Source: Bacteroides sp. M10
Lineage (GTDB): Bacteria > Bacteroidota > Bacteroidia > Bacteroidales > Bacteroidaceae
Length of the DNA stretch: 64,000 bases
NCBI RefSeq assembly: GCF_014334015.1
Contig: NZ_CP060488.1
Span: 1,570,501 to 1,634,500 of the forward strand
Direction: 5' to 3'
Part shown: piece after piece, positions 17,205-26,086 of the stretch
Position numbering within the stretch: the stretch's first letter is position 1
Layout: the number at the start of each line of letters is the position of its first letter
Translations under genes and position numbers: made by a program
Notes under the pieces: generated by a model
Database searches by the model: none
What the model was told of the DNA's origin: nothing
What the model saw: only the letters and a program-made list of their open reading frames with translations

Positions 17205-17457
17205 CTGTTTCTTTTGTCTTAAAAGTCAGAATAGTTAATTTTGTTTCGGTATAATATACTTTTTGTGTAGTATTGAATGACAAAACCAACAGCTACGAAA
17301 ACCATTTTTTCTCTCCCTCATATCGGAATCCGCTTTTTACTTGGCGTTTCGTTTGTTCAGCACGTCCTTTATCATCTCCTTCACGTCTTGCCCCATCTGT
17401 ACGAAATTCCTATATCAGAAATCCCTGTTCTTTTCGAAGTTTCTGTTTTCTCAAAGA
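17205..17457 (-). other. intergenic stretch with a possible gene tail
   Basis: A short minus-strand frame at 17337-17396 reads MGQDVKEMIKDVLNKRNAK before its stop, with in-frame NFVQ upstream and then a stop. It looks like the last codons of a lost gene, in keeping with the decay of this patch. Nothing else is supported. Confidence 0.25.
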
Positions 17458-18072
17458 TTATAACACCTTGAATTCATAACCTTCCTCTTTCAGGAATTCA
17501 ATGGCACGGGGAAGTGCGTATTGCAGGTTACCGTTGTTCCATGACTTCAGCGAATCGTGGAAAGTGATGATAGAACCGTTTCGGGCATAGCGTTTCACGT
17601 TATTCAGCACTTGTTCCGGACTCATCCGTTTACTGTAATCACGGGTCACGAGATCCCACATAATAATGCGGTAATGATAGCGCAACGTATAATACTGCCT
17701 GAATCCCATGTGTCCGTGTGGCGGACGGAAGAGATCGGAATGAATAATATCATCTACCTTTCTGGCATTTGCCAGGTAATCCGGATTGGAATATTCAAAT
17801 CCACGGATGTGGTTGAAAGTATGGTTGCCGATGCGGTGTCCGTGCTCTACCACCATCCGGTATTCATCCGGGTGCTTGCGTATATTGTCGCCTACCATGA
17901 AAAAGGTAGCTTTAATATGATGCTTTTCCAGTATTTCCAGTACCCAGGGAGTTACTTCGGGGATGGGGCCGTCGTCGAAAGTCAGATAGACTGCCCGCTC
18001 ATTCGGGTCCATCCGGAAGATAGCCTGTGGATACAACGCCCGGAAAAGCCAAGGTGGTTGTTCTATAAACAT
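17458..18072 (-). CDS. polysaccharide deacetylase (NodB-type)
   Basis: 204 residues from the ATG at 18072; the longer frame to 18102 lacks a better start. NodB motifs are clear: TFDDGP (31-36), the metal pair H84 and H88 in NHTFNH, FRPPHGHM, MWDLVTRDYS and the final histidine region IITFHDS. Such enzymes remove acetyl groups from N-acetylglucosamine units of peptidoglycan or other glycans. No signal peptide is obvious, although the N-terminus (PPWLFRALYP) is mildly hydrophobic. Substrate unknown. Confidence 0.88.
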   Translation of the reverse strand: MFIEQPPWLFRALYPQAIFRMDPNERAVYLTFDDGPIPEVTPWVLEILEKHHIKATFFMVGDNIRKHPDEYRMVVEHGHRIGNHTFNHIRGFEYSNPDYLANARKVDDIIHSDLFRPPHGHMGFRQYYTLRYHYRIIMWDLVTRDYSKRMSPEQVLNNVKRYARNGSIITFHDSLKSWNNGNLQYALPRAIEFLKEEGYEFKVL

Positions 18073-18090
18073 GAGAGTTTGCGTTAAACA

Positions 18091-18189
18091 AGTATTAAGC
18101 AATAAGTATTAAGTATTATACCATGCGGAAAACATGCCGGAAGCCATGATTAATACTTAATACTTAGTACTTGATATTTAATATTTATT
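18091..18189. repeat. intergenic inverted repeat of AAGTATTA units
   Basis: AAGTATTAAGTATTA (18104-18118) and its exact complement TAATACTTAATACTT (18151-18165), about 32 bases apart, with further half copies on each side. Similar TAATACTTA units fill the gap at 24370-24425. Confidence 0.6.
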
Positions 18190-21100
18190 TCCCTTTCATT
18201 CTCGTCACGTACTCGTTGTATAGTTGATCGAGTTGCGTAGAGTAATGTTTTGCGAGTTCTTCTGATTTGTATTTTTCCATTAGGCGGACTTCGGCGTCAA
18301 GCAAGCTGGCGTTGTATACGAAGTTTTCGCTGGCGATGGCAAGCTGGTTATCGTTTAGGCTAAGATACCAGATCATGTATTCGAGCGACTTGTTGGCAAG
18401 CTCGTCGATAATCTTGTTGGCTTTCTCGTTCTGTCCCAGTTGATAATAAGACTCTGCCATTTGGAAGGCGCCGTTTGCCCAGTCATACGGTACGTTGATT
18501 GCCGGAATCATCTTTTCGGCGTAATCGAGTGCAGCGAGTGCCTTGTCCTTCTTACCTTCTTTGATAAGCTGTCCTACGAGTTGCGTGAAGATACGGCGGT
18601 GCGTGTAGCACATACGCATCACGTTCTCGTCGATGTAGATACCCGGCTTGTCGATACCGCCGAACTTGAACTTGTTCATCAGGTTGTCGTACATCTTTTC
18701 ACTGTCAATCTTGCTGTCCAGCTTGTCCGTATCGAACGGAGTGAAGCGGTAGGCGAGACCCTCCTGTGTGAAGTGGTTGCCCATGCCCAGATGGTTTTCG
18801 CTTCCTACGGTGATTGCCATATAGATAGGACGTTCCCAGTTAGCGTTGGCAAGCATTTCGAGCATCATCAGTTCACTCTTGTAGAGGGCGCGTTTCGGGT
18901 TGCCGTTGGCGTCTCTAAGGGTGATTGTCATGTATTCGGGGATAGAGTCGCCCAGAGCTTCCGGAATCTTCATGCCGGAGCGGCGTACGGCTTCCTTATC
19001 TATCTTCATGACGATGCTGTCCGTAGGGATCAGCGGGAGCTGTATCTCTTTTCCTGTCTTCTTGAGAAGCTCTTTCAATTGGTCGTTCTTGCCAAGCATC
19101 CAGCGGTTGATGATTTCCTTCAGTTCATAAGGATTTTCACCGAAGATGGAGTGAACGAGTGACAATATGGTAGTGTCTCCTTGCGCGGCCAGTTCGTTTG
19201 CCTGTTTGAAATAGCTGTCGATAAGAGCTTTCATTTCCGGACGGATAGAGATATATTCGTTTTGTCCTTCCACGTATTCCACACGGTCCCAGGTGATAGG
19301 GAGTGACGGAGAATCGTAGGCCGGACGTTTCATCTGGTCGATATACCAGTCTGTTTGCAGGTAACTTAAGTTACAGGTACGGGCATCTGTACGGAAACCT
19401 TCCGTTTCCTGATTGTACCACAATGGGAAAGTATCGTTATCACCATTGGTGTAGATAATCGGGTTGCCTTCTTCCTGCAAAGTCATCAGGTAGTTCTGTC
19501 CGAAGTCGCGGGCAACGAAGCGTCCGCTACGGTCGTGGTCATCCCATGTCTGTCCCGCCATCTGGATGGGGACGAACAAACAGAGAACAGAAGCCAGAAC
19601 GGCTGCCGGAAGTTCCTGCATCTTGGCATAATCCCGCAACATGCGGATGATGCCTGCCACTCCCATACCTACCCAGATGGCAAAGGCATAGAACGAACCG
19701 GCATACGCATAGTCTCGTTCACGGGGTTGTGCAGGAGTTTGGTTGAGGTAGAGTACGATAGCGATACCTGTCATAAAGAACAGGAAGAATACCACCCAGA
19801 ATTGCTGGATACCTCGTTGACTATGGTAAGCCTGCCAGAAGAGTCCGATCAAACCGAGAATCAGCGGCAGACAGTAGAATACATTATGACCTTTATTGTT
19901 TTTGAGATCTTGCGGAAGCAATTCCTGGTTGCCTACCAGCAGGTTGTCGATAAACGGAATACCGGTGATCCAGTTGCCGTGCTCGATTTCTCCGCTACCT
20001 TGTATGTCATTCTGCCGTCCGGCAAAGTTCCACATGAAGTAACGCCAGTACATGAAGTTCAACTGGTAGGAGAAGAAGAATTTGATATTTTCCCATTGGG
20101 TAGGCATGTTTACCATCACCATTTCTCCACATTGGTCGTAAGGAACATCATATCCCTTGATGTCTACCCATTGCTTGTAGAGCGGTGCGTGTGACGAACT
20201 GTACATACGCGGGAAAAGCATATTCTGTGCATATTCATATTCCACACGTCCGGGAAGTTCGATATAAGAGTCTTTTTCGTCGGGCGAAGTCTTTTCCTTG
20301 CGGACAAACTTGCTTCCTGCTTCCGACTGGCGCGGAATACAATATCCGTCTTTTACGTCGAGTGCCACTTTCGAAGAGAAAGCAGGACCGTAGAAAAGAG
20401 GACGGCTTCCGTATTGTTCACGACCGAGGTATTCGCCCAGTGTGAATATATCTTCCGGTGAGTTTTGGTCCATCGGAGTGTTGGCAGTAGAACGGATAAC
20501 GATCAGTGCATAAGAAGAATATCCGATTACGATCATCATAGTGCACAGTAAAGCCGTGTTCATGGTGCGGGCGGTGATACGCCATCTCTCTTTGATCTTG
20601 GCCTGTACACCCGGAGCGAGGTAAAGTCCCAGTGCGGCGATAACCAGAATACCGATGATGATACTGCTGGCTCCGTGTCCGTAGAACGGGATACCCAGTA
20701 GAGCAATCGTCAGGATAAAGGAGATAGCCATGCGCGTTTTGTTCTTTTCGGTATAGCTTTCGTATACGCCCCAGATCAGAGCCGCTGCAAGCAGAATGAT
20801 ATAAACCACTACGCCTGAATTGAATGACATTCCGAGTCCGTTGACAAACAACAGCTCGAACCAGCCGCCTACTTTCACAATACCCGGTACGATGCCGTAA
20901 AGCACGGCTGCAACGAGTACCATTGAACCGAATAACGCAATTAACGAACCTTTGGCGGTAGCGTTTGGAGTTTTCTTGTAGTAGTATACCAGTACGATGG
21001 CGGGCAGACAAAGCAGGTTCAGCAAGTGGACACCGATACTTAATCCCGTCAGATAGGCGATGAGGATAATCCAGCGGTCGCTATGAGGCTGGTCGGCTAC

Positions 21101-21598
21101 GTCTTCCCATTTCAGAATCAACCAGAAAACGACAGCGGTAAACAGAGAGGAGAAGGCATATACTTCACCTTCTACAGCCGAGAACCAGAATGTGTCACTG
21201 AATGTATAAACCAGTGCACCGATCAGTCCGCTACCCATGACCGTGATAAGCTGTCCTTTGGTGATATTGTTTTCGTCAGTGATAATCAGTTTGCGTACCA
21301 GATGGGTGATGCTCCAGAAAAGGAACAGGATACAGGCACCACTCATCAGGGCACTCATGTAATTCACCATTTTCGCAACGGTTGTTACGTCGGAAGCAAA
21401 TTGAGTAAACAGGTTCGCCATCAGCATGAAGAAAGGTGCGCCGGGCGGGTGTCCGACTTCCAGTTTATAGCCGGTGGTTATGAACTCCGGGCAATCCCAG
21501 AAACTTGCGGTCGGTTCTATTGTCAGGCAGTAGACGGTTGCCGCAATGATGAATGTAAGCCAACCCATAAGGTTGTTTACGGTTCTGTACTGTTTCAT
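18185..21598 (-). CDS. DUF2723 multi-pass membrane protein with long C-terminal domain
   Basis: 1137 residues from the ATG at 21598. The N-terminal half has about twelve or more membrane segments and starts with the DUF2723 signature: PTASFWDCPEFITTGYKLEV then GHPPGAPFFMLMANL. DUF2723 is related to GT-C glycosyltransferases (mannosyltransferase-like), which use lipid-linked sugars. The C-terminal half (from about residue 720) is soluble, with NGDNDTFPLWYNQE and TPR-like helices near the end (KALAALDYAEKM, AESYYQLGQNEKAN). It may glycosylate exported proteins, in line with general O-glycosylation in Bacteroides, but that is inference. Confidence 0.85.
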   Translation of the reverse strand: MKQYRTVNNLMGWLTFIIAATVYCLTIEPTASFWDCPEFITTGYKLEVGHPPGAPFFMLMANLFTQFASDVTTVAKMVNYMSALMSGACILFLFWSITHLVRKLIITDENNITKGQLITVMGSGLIGALVYTFSDTFWFSAVEGEVYAFSSLFTAVVFWLILKWEDVADQPHSDRWIILIAYLTGLSIGVHLLNLLCLPAIVLVYYYKKTPNATAKGSLIALFGSMVLVAAVLYGIVPGIVKVGGWFELLFVNGLGMSFNSGVVVYIILLAAALIWGVYESYTEKNKTRMAISFILTIALLGIPFYGHGASSIIIGILVIAALGLYLAPGVQAKIKERWRITARTMNTALLCTMMIVIGYSSYALIVIRSTANTPMDQNSPEDIFTLGEYLGREQYGSRPLFYGPAFSSKVALDVKDGYCIPRQSEAGSKFVRKEKTSPDEKDSYIELPGRVEYEYAQNMLFPRMYSSSHAPLYKQWVDIKGYDVPYDQCGEMVMVNMPTQWENIKFFFSYQLNFMYWRYFMWNFAGRQNDIQGSGEIEHGNWITGIPFIDNLLVGNQELLPQDLKNNKGHNVFYCLPLILGLIGLFWQAYHSQRGIQQFWVVFFLFFMTGIAIVLYLNQTPAQPRERDYAYAGSFYAFAIWVGMGVAGIIRMLRDYAKMQELPAAVLASVLCLFVPIQMAGQTWDDHDRSGRFVARDFGQNYLMTLQEEGNPIIYTNGDNDTFPLWYNQETEGFRTDARTCNLSYLQTDWYIDQMKRPAYDSPSLPITWDRVEYVEGQNEYISIRPEMKALIDSYFKQANELAAQGDTTILSLVHSIFGENPYELKEIINRWMLGKNDQLKELLKKTGKEIQLPLIPTDSIVMKIDKEAVRRSGMKIPEALGDSIPEYMTITLRDANGNPKRALYKSELMMLEMLANANWERPIYMAITVGSENHLGMGNHFTQEGLAYRFTPFDTDKLDSKIDSEKMYDNLMNKFKFGGIDKPGIYIDENVMRMCYTHRRIFTQLVGQLIKEGKKDKALAALDYAEKMIPAINVPYDWANGAFQMAESYYQLGQNEKANKIIDELANKSLEYMIWYLSLNDNQLAIASENFVYNASLLDAEVRLMEKYKSEELAKHYSTQLDQLYNEYVTRMKGK

Positions 21599-21642
21599 TA
21601 GCACTATCGTAGTTTATTCGTTAAAAACAAATTATGAGGTCG

Positions 21643-21650
21643 CAAAGATA
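21643..21650 (-). promoter_or_regulatory. -7 box for the DUF2723 gene
   Basis: TATCTTTG on the minus strand, about 45 bases before the start codon. Confidence 0.5.
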
Positions 21651-21797
21651 GTGATTTGTAAGGATAATGAGGAAGAAAGTAAGAAATATTAAGTAACAAA
21701 GGGGTGATTTACTATCTCTTTCACTCTTCCGGAAGGCAGCAGAGAGGGAAGATACACTTTAAAACAAGGTAGCTGGATATCTATATAAAGTCTATGT

Positions 21798-22607
21798 TTA
21801 ATGATGGTGATGATGCTCTCCTAAAACCCGGTGAGGCAATGTACCGTGTCCCAATAGCTCGATAGGGCAGTTGAAGTTTCTTTCCAGCCATTCGGTAGTG
21901 ACGCCTGTATCCGGATGGTAATCTAACGTTTCATTGACACAAGCGATGGATTTTACCTGTTGCAGCACAGTGCCGATATCATGGCTGACAAGAATGATGG
22001 CACACTCTTTATTGATTTCAGCCAATAACTCATAAAGACGCGCTTCGAAACGCTTGTCGATATACGTGCTGGGTTCATCGAGAATCAATACCGCAGGGTC
22101 GGAGATGATGGCGCGCCCCAACAGGGCACGTTGCAGTTGTCCGCCGCTTAATTGTCCGATAGAACGGTGTTCGAGTCCTTCAAGCCCCATACGGGAAATA
22201 ATCTGTCTGCCTTTCTCTCTCTGTTCGGGAGTGAATCGGGAAGTGAGCGACTTTTGTATGCTCAATCCGGATAGAATTACTTCTTCCACGGAGATAGGAA
22301 ACTTCCGGTCTATGGTGCTATATTGTGGTAGATAGCCGAGGAGAAGCTGGGATTTTGCAGAAGAACTTTGAAAGGAGACTCCTGTAGATGTTGTTGATGA
22401 AGCCTCTTTGGGAACATTGAATATAATTTCCCCTCCGGTTGGCTTCAACAGACCGAGGATGCACTTTATAAGCGTCGTTTTGCCGCCTCCGTTCGGACCT
22501 ATAATACCTAGAAAATCCCGTTCGTAGATGCTTAGATTAACATCGTGGAGAACAGTGCGACCGTCATATCCGGCGGAAAGATTCTTTATTTCGATTATTG
22601 GTTTCAT
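21798..22607 (-). CDS. zinc/manganese-type ABC transporter ATPase
   Basis: 269 residues. Walker A GPNGGGKTT (37-45), Q loop, signature LSGGQLQRALLGRA, Walker B AVLILDEPS and the H-loop in LVSHDIG. The best family fit is ZnuC/MntB because the C-terminus ends in a run of five histidines after HGTLPHRVLGE, and the gene before it encodes a histidine-rich solute-binding lipoprotein. The His tail may bind metal and sense the load. No permease gene is found next to it. The starts are 37 bases apart, so it is co-transcribed with the binding protein. Confidence 0.88.
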   Translation of the reverse strand: MKPIIEIKNLSAGYDGRTVLHDVNLSIYERDFLGIIGPNGGGKTTLIKCILGLLKPTGGEIIFNVPKEASSTTSTGVSFQSSSAKSQLLLGYLPQYSTIDRKFPISVEEVILSGLSIQKSLTSRFTPEQREKGRQIISRMGLEGLEHRSIGQLSGGQLQRALLGRAIISDPAVLILDEPSTYIDKRFEARLYELLAEINKECAIILVSHDIGTVLQQVKSIACVNETLDYHPDTGVTTEWLERNFNCPIELLGHGTLPHRVLGEHHHHH

Positions 22608-22644
22608 CGTTGGAAATGGCTTGATGGGTTCTTTCTTTATACGT

Positions 22645-23574
22645 TTATTTTGTTGCAGCCTGTGGCGCGAGGGCTTTGGCTACATTCAGCATTTCTTCTT
22701 CCCAGTCGTAACTTAGCGGATTGATAGGGATCACTTTCGTTCCGGTTTGCTGCGCGATGGTTTCCGCATTGCGTTTGTCAAATTCCGGTTGAACAAAGAT
22801 AACACGTACATCTTCTGCCTGACACAGGTCTATCAAGGCTTTCAGATGGGCGGGAGAAGGTTCTTTACCTCCTTCTTCGATGGAAATCTGATGCAATCCG
22901 TAGTCGCGGGCGAAGTAGGAGAGAGCCGGATGATAAATCATGAAGGCTTTGGCTGCTTCGGGAGTGGAGAGTTGACGGCGAATCAGGCTGTCGGTGTGCT
23001 GGATGCGCTGGCAGAGCGAATCGTAGCGGTTTCTATAGTATACCTCATTTGCCTTATCCAGTTGGCTAAGGGCTTTGTAGGTGTTTCCTGCAATGATTAA
23101 AGCATTACCGGTGGAATTCCATACGTGAGGCTCTACGGCGTGGATATGACCGTCGTGGCTGTTATGTCCGTGGGCATGGTCGTGGTCATCATTGTTGAGT
23201 ATGAGGTCGATTCCTTTGGAGGTGTCGAACACTTGAATATGGGGGGTATTGTTCATTAAACGATCCATCCAGGTCTGTTCGAAGCCGATGTATCCGATGC
23301 GGAAATAGGCTTTGCTGTCTCCCAGAGAAACAAGTTGTTGGGGGACAGGATCATAGGTTTCCGGGCTGGAACCTTTGGGGACCATGCTGACTACTTTAAA
23401 TTTATCTCCGGCAATAGCTTCCGTGAAATAACGTTGCGGTTCCAGGGTGACGGTAATCACCGGTTTTGCTTCGTCATCGTTGCTTGCTTGGGAAGAGCGT
23501 CCTGTGCAGGCTGCCATTAGGAGGCAGGCACTAAGGAGGAAAAGGGTTCTCATATCTTTTAGTTGTTTTTTCAT
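22645..23574 (-). CDS. zinc-binding lipoprotein of an ABC transporter (ZnuA-like)
   Basis: 309 residues. The lipobox MAAC puts the lipidated Cys at 23. A1 cluster fold landmarks: VSMVPKGSSPETYDP (around 62-76), then a histidine-rich loop at 131-150 (HDHAHGHNSHDGHIHAVEPH), PHVWNS, YHPALSYFARDYGL and the final VIPINPLSYDWEEEML. The histidine loop is typical of zinc-binding ZnuA. It would capture zinc in the periplasm and hand it to a membrane permease, which is not encoded in the window. It starts 44 bases after mnmD. Confidence 0.9.
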   Translation of the reverse strand: MKKQLKDMRTLFLLSACLLMAACTGRSSQASNDDEAKPVITVTLEPQRYFTEAIAGDKFKVVSMVPKGSSPETYDPVPQQLVSLGDSKAYFRIGYIGFEQTWMDRLMNNTPHIQVFDTSKGIDLILNNDDHDHAHGHNSHDGHIHAVEPHVWNSTGNALIIAGNTYKALSQLDKANEVYYRNRYDSLCQRIQHTDSLIRRQLSTPEAAKAFMIYHPALSYFARDYGLHQISIEEGGKEPSPAHLKALIDLCQAEDVRVIFVQPEFDKRNAETIAQQTGTKVIPINPLSYDWEEEMLNVAKALAPQAATK

Positions 23575-23618
23575 GACTTCTTCTATTTCGGGGTTTCTTT
23601 CTTATCTTGTTCCTATTC

Positions 23619-24368
23619 TTATTTCCGGGCCCGTAATATTTCCCGTTTACCACCCGGAGGTCCGGGCAGGCGTTCTACTGTGAATCCGGCTGTCTGTAAC
23701 ATCCGGCGGACGACACCTTTGGCGCAGTAAGTGGTCAGAATGCCGTCTCTATCTAATAAAACGTAGAGGCGGTTGAATAGTTCTTGCGACCACATTTCCG
23801 GCTGCTTTTCCGGTGCAAAGGCATCGAAGTAAATGAGGTTAAATGAAGGATTCAGGGCAGGTGATTCAGCGTTGGTTACGCTATCATTGACATTGCTTAT
23901 TGTCCGTTCTCTGTTTTCAACCCATTTATTAACGTCTGTCTCTACTTTCCGTAGGGTGAAGTGTGGAGTGAGTTGCACGTCTTTCTCCCAAGGTGATGTA
24001 TGAAGTTGCTTAAACAATTCGATGGCCGGTTGTTGCCGGTCGGTCGTTGTTAATTGTTCATCATTGGAGATATATCCTAGTTGCTCTATCGTCTGCCATT
24101 CCAGCGGGTAGAGTTCCAATCCTGTATAGTGTATATTCCGTCCGCTTCTTTCTGCTTCTTCGAGGGTGAGCCAGGCGTTTAGCCCTGTCCCGAAGCCGAT
24201 TTCAAGAATACGCGGGGTAGTGGCGGAAGAGGCTTTAAGTCCCATATCGATGAAAATATGTTGAGACTCCGTGCGTGCCCCTTTCGTTGAATGATAATGT
24301 TCATTCAATTCCGGAACAAACAGGGTAGCACTCCCGTCATCGGTTTTCTCAATAATCCTTTTCATCAT
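23619..24368 (-). CDS. mnmD: tRNA 5-aminomethyl-2-thiouridine methyltransferase, stand-alone (MnmD)
   Basis: 249 residues. It matches the methyltransferase domain of bifunctional MnmC without the oxidase domain: LEIGFGTGLNAWLTLEEA is the SAM loop, LIYFDAFAPEKQPEMWS the active-site block, and TTYCAKGVVRRMLQTAGF plus LPGPPGGKREILRA the C-terminal signature. It methylates the wobble uridine of certain tRNAs, the last step of mnm5s2U synthesis; mnmG, an earlier-step enzyme, is at 46012-47898. First ATG used; a second ATG is one codon later. Confidence 0.88.
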   Translation of the reverse strand: MMKRIIEKTDDGSATLFVPELNEHYHSTKGARTESQHIFIDMGLKASSATTPRILEIGFGTGLNAWLTLEEAERSGRNIHYTGLELYPLEWQTIEQLGYISNDEQLTTTDRQQPAIELFKQLHTSPWEKDVQLTPHFTLRKVETDVNKWVENRERTISNVNDSVTNAESPALNPSFNLIYFDAFAPEKQPEMWSQELFNRLYVLLDRDGILTTYCAKGVVRRMLQTAGFTVERLPGPPGGKREILRARK

Positions 24369-24431
24369 ACAATCTCTAATACTTACTGCCTAACGTCTAA
24401 TACTTTATACTTACTACCTAATACTTATTTC

Positions 24432-24911
24432 CTATCCTGCCATAGCATCCCAGGCACTTTCGAGCACATACAGGAGGAGGATATAGCGTATCAGTTTGCC
24501 GACAAACATGGAAACGATGGTGAGCCATGTGTTGCTTCGCATAAATCCCAGTGCAATGGCTATCACTTCCCCAATGGCGGGAAGAAAGGTGAAGAAGGCC
24601 ATCAATGCTCCTTTTCCTTGCAGGAATTTCACCATTTTGTCTACTTTCTCTTTCTTTACCTTGAAATATTTCTCAATCCAGCTGATTTTGCCCAGACGCC
24701 CCATGTAGTAGCAGGTCATTCCGCCTACTGTGTTGCCCAGAGTGGCGGAGATCAGACAGGCTATCGGGGGCAGGCCGAGTTTCACCAGTGCCACCAGTAC
24801 CAGTTCGGAACTGAAAGGCACGATGCTCCCAGCCAATAAAGCCGAGATGAATAATCCCGGGAGTCCCCATTCTATGAGGAGTTGTATCGTTGAATCTATA
24901 AAAGCGTCCAT
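24432..24911 (-). CDS. YqaA/DedA-like membrane protein
   Basis: 159 residues, SNARE-associated (DedA) family, small YqaA form. GLFISALLAGSIVPFSSELV and GNTVGGMTCYYMGR are diagnostic, with re-entrant and membrane helices around. The related DedA proteins are proposed lipid or proton-linked transporters; the role of YqaA is not known. The 5' end overlaps the preceding membrane protein gene by 16 bases, so the two are coupled. Confidence 0.85.
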   Translation of the reverse strand: MDAFIDSTIQLLIEWGLPGLFISALLAGSIVPFSSELVLVALVKLGLPPIACLISATLGNTVGGMTCYYMGRLGKISWIEKYFKVKKEKVDKMVKFLQGKGALMAFFTFLPAIGEVIAIALGFMRSNTWLTIVSMFVGKLIRYILLLYVLESAWDAMAG

Positions 24912-25906
24912 ATATTAAAAGCGAATAAGAGGATGAGACCGACCAATGAAAGGATGAAAAACACATTCGAACTTTTACTATTGGTCAGTACAAAGAAATG
25001 TCCGATCAGGATGCTGTTGCTTATGATAAGCAAAGGCAATAGGGCACTGCAATATATCGGTTGCAGGGCAATCAGCAGGAATAGGAAAATCGTCAGGTCT
25101 ATCAAGAATTGGAGATAGGCGCGTGTGCGTATCTTATCCTCAAATCCGGCGGCGATGCAATGGACGGCACTGATGATGAACATCACCAACAGATAACCGA
25201 GTATTGCCAGTTCCCAAGGCTGGAGGATTTGCAGGTTGAAGAATTCTCCGAAAGTTAGTAGCTGATTGAAAGGGCGGTAGAACAACTCCATCTCGTTGTA
25301 GAAGAAGGCGTGTCCGAACAGCATCCAGTATGGCAGCATCCATCCGAGCAGCGCACCGCAGAAACTACGCGGAGTGAGCGACTGGAAACGGTAGGCTTCG
25401 AGCAACCAAAGCACCGAGAGGATGGTGAACTGTGGGAACAGAATACTTCCCGCTCCAATAAAGAAGAAGGAATAGAATAAATAACCCGCAGCTTGAGTTT
25501 GCTGGTAGCTTTTAAACAGAAAATAAATGGAAATGAGAAAGCCTAGGGCAACAATATCTCCTGTATATAGGAAATGCATTTTCGGGCAGACGGTGACCAG
25601 CAGGAAATAGATAGCCGTCTGCATGGATGCCCTCATACGGATAATGCTGAACTGATTGTTCAACTCTATCAGAAAGTAGCCGATGGTTGCATAAATCAGG
25701 AAGCTGACAATCCGGTCTGCCCATCCCGGAAGCAGAAAATCACGGGTGGGTTGCCAGGCAGAAGGGCTGCCTTCGAGTACGGTTGAGGCTATGGAATTGG
25801 GAAATAAAAAGTAAGTCAACACCCAGCACAGGGCGCAGATAAAGATAACGGCAGGCAGGGTCCACCGTCCTGCCGTCACTTGACTTTGTAGCCTTTTATT
25901 TCTCAT
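24896..25906 (-). CDS. multi-pass membrane protein of unknown function
   Basis: 336 residues with about nine to ten hydrophobic segments spread over the whole chain (for example WTLPAVIFICALCWVLTYFL, LGFLISIYFLFKSY, FLIDLTIFLFLLIAL). No catalytic motif is seen. The layout resembles the DUF6427-type family of Bacteroidetes, but I cannot confirm that. It overlaps the YqaA gene by 16 bases. Upstream is a 22-bp tandem repeat array. Confidence 0.65.
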   Translation of the reverse strand: MRNKRLQSQVTAGRWTLPAVIFICALCWVLTYFLFPNSIASTVLEGSPSAWQPTRDFLLPGWADRIVSFLIYATIGYFLIELNNQFSIIRMRASMQTAIYFLLVTVCPKMHFLYTGDIVALGFLISIYFLFKSYQQTQAAGYLFYSFFFIGAGSILFPQFTILSVLWLLEAYRFQSLTPRSFCGALLGWMLPYWMLFGHAFFYNEMELFYRPFNQLLTFGEFFNLQILQPWELAILGYLLVMFIISAVHCIAAGFEDKIRTRAYLQFLIDLTIFLFLLIALQPIYCSALLPLLIISNSILIGHFFVLTNSKSSNVFFILSLVGLILLFAFNIWTLL

Positions 25907-25954
25907 TGATCTGTCAGTTCTGTTGCCGCCCGGCGAGCATATATCATCGCTTTG

Positions 25955-26064
25955 TTGGATCTATATGCCGTGCGTGTTGGATCTATATATCCTGCGTGTT
26001 GGAACTATATGTCCTGTACATTGGATCTATATGCCCTGCAAATAGGAGATTTATACCTGCCGTG
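25955..26064. repeat. 22-bp tandem repeat array (four good copies plus one degenerate)
   Basis: Units begin at 25955, 25977, 25999, 26021 and 26043. The first four share TTGGATCTATAT followed by a CCTGCG-like end; the fifth begins TAGGAGATTTATACC. A weak earlier copy may begin at 25933. Period 22 is not a multiple of three, so it is not a coding repeat. It lies between purD and the membrane protein gene, both on the minus strand. Confidence 0.85.
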
Positions 26065-26086
26065 GCGTATCATTATAGGTTGTTTT

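Noticed and set aside
18440..19162. Long plus-strand ORF inside the DUF2723 gene
   Set aside because: Antisense shadow of a clearly coding minus-strand frame; long antisense frames recur over several genes here because of codon bias.
25955..26064. The 22-bp array as a CRISPR
   Set aside because: Units follow each other without spacers, and no cas genes are in the window. The same holds for 49362-49449.
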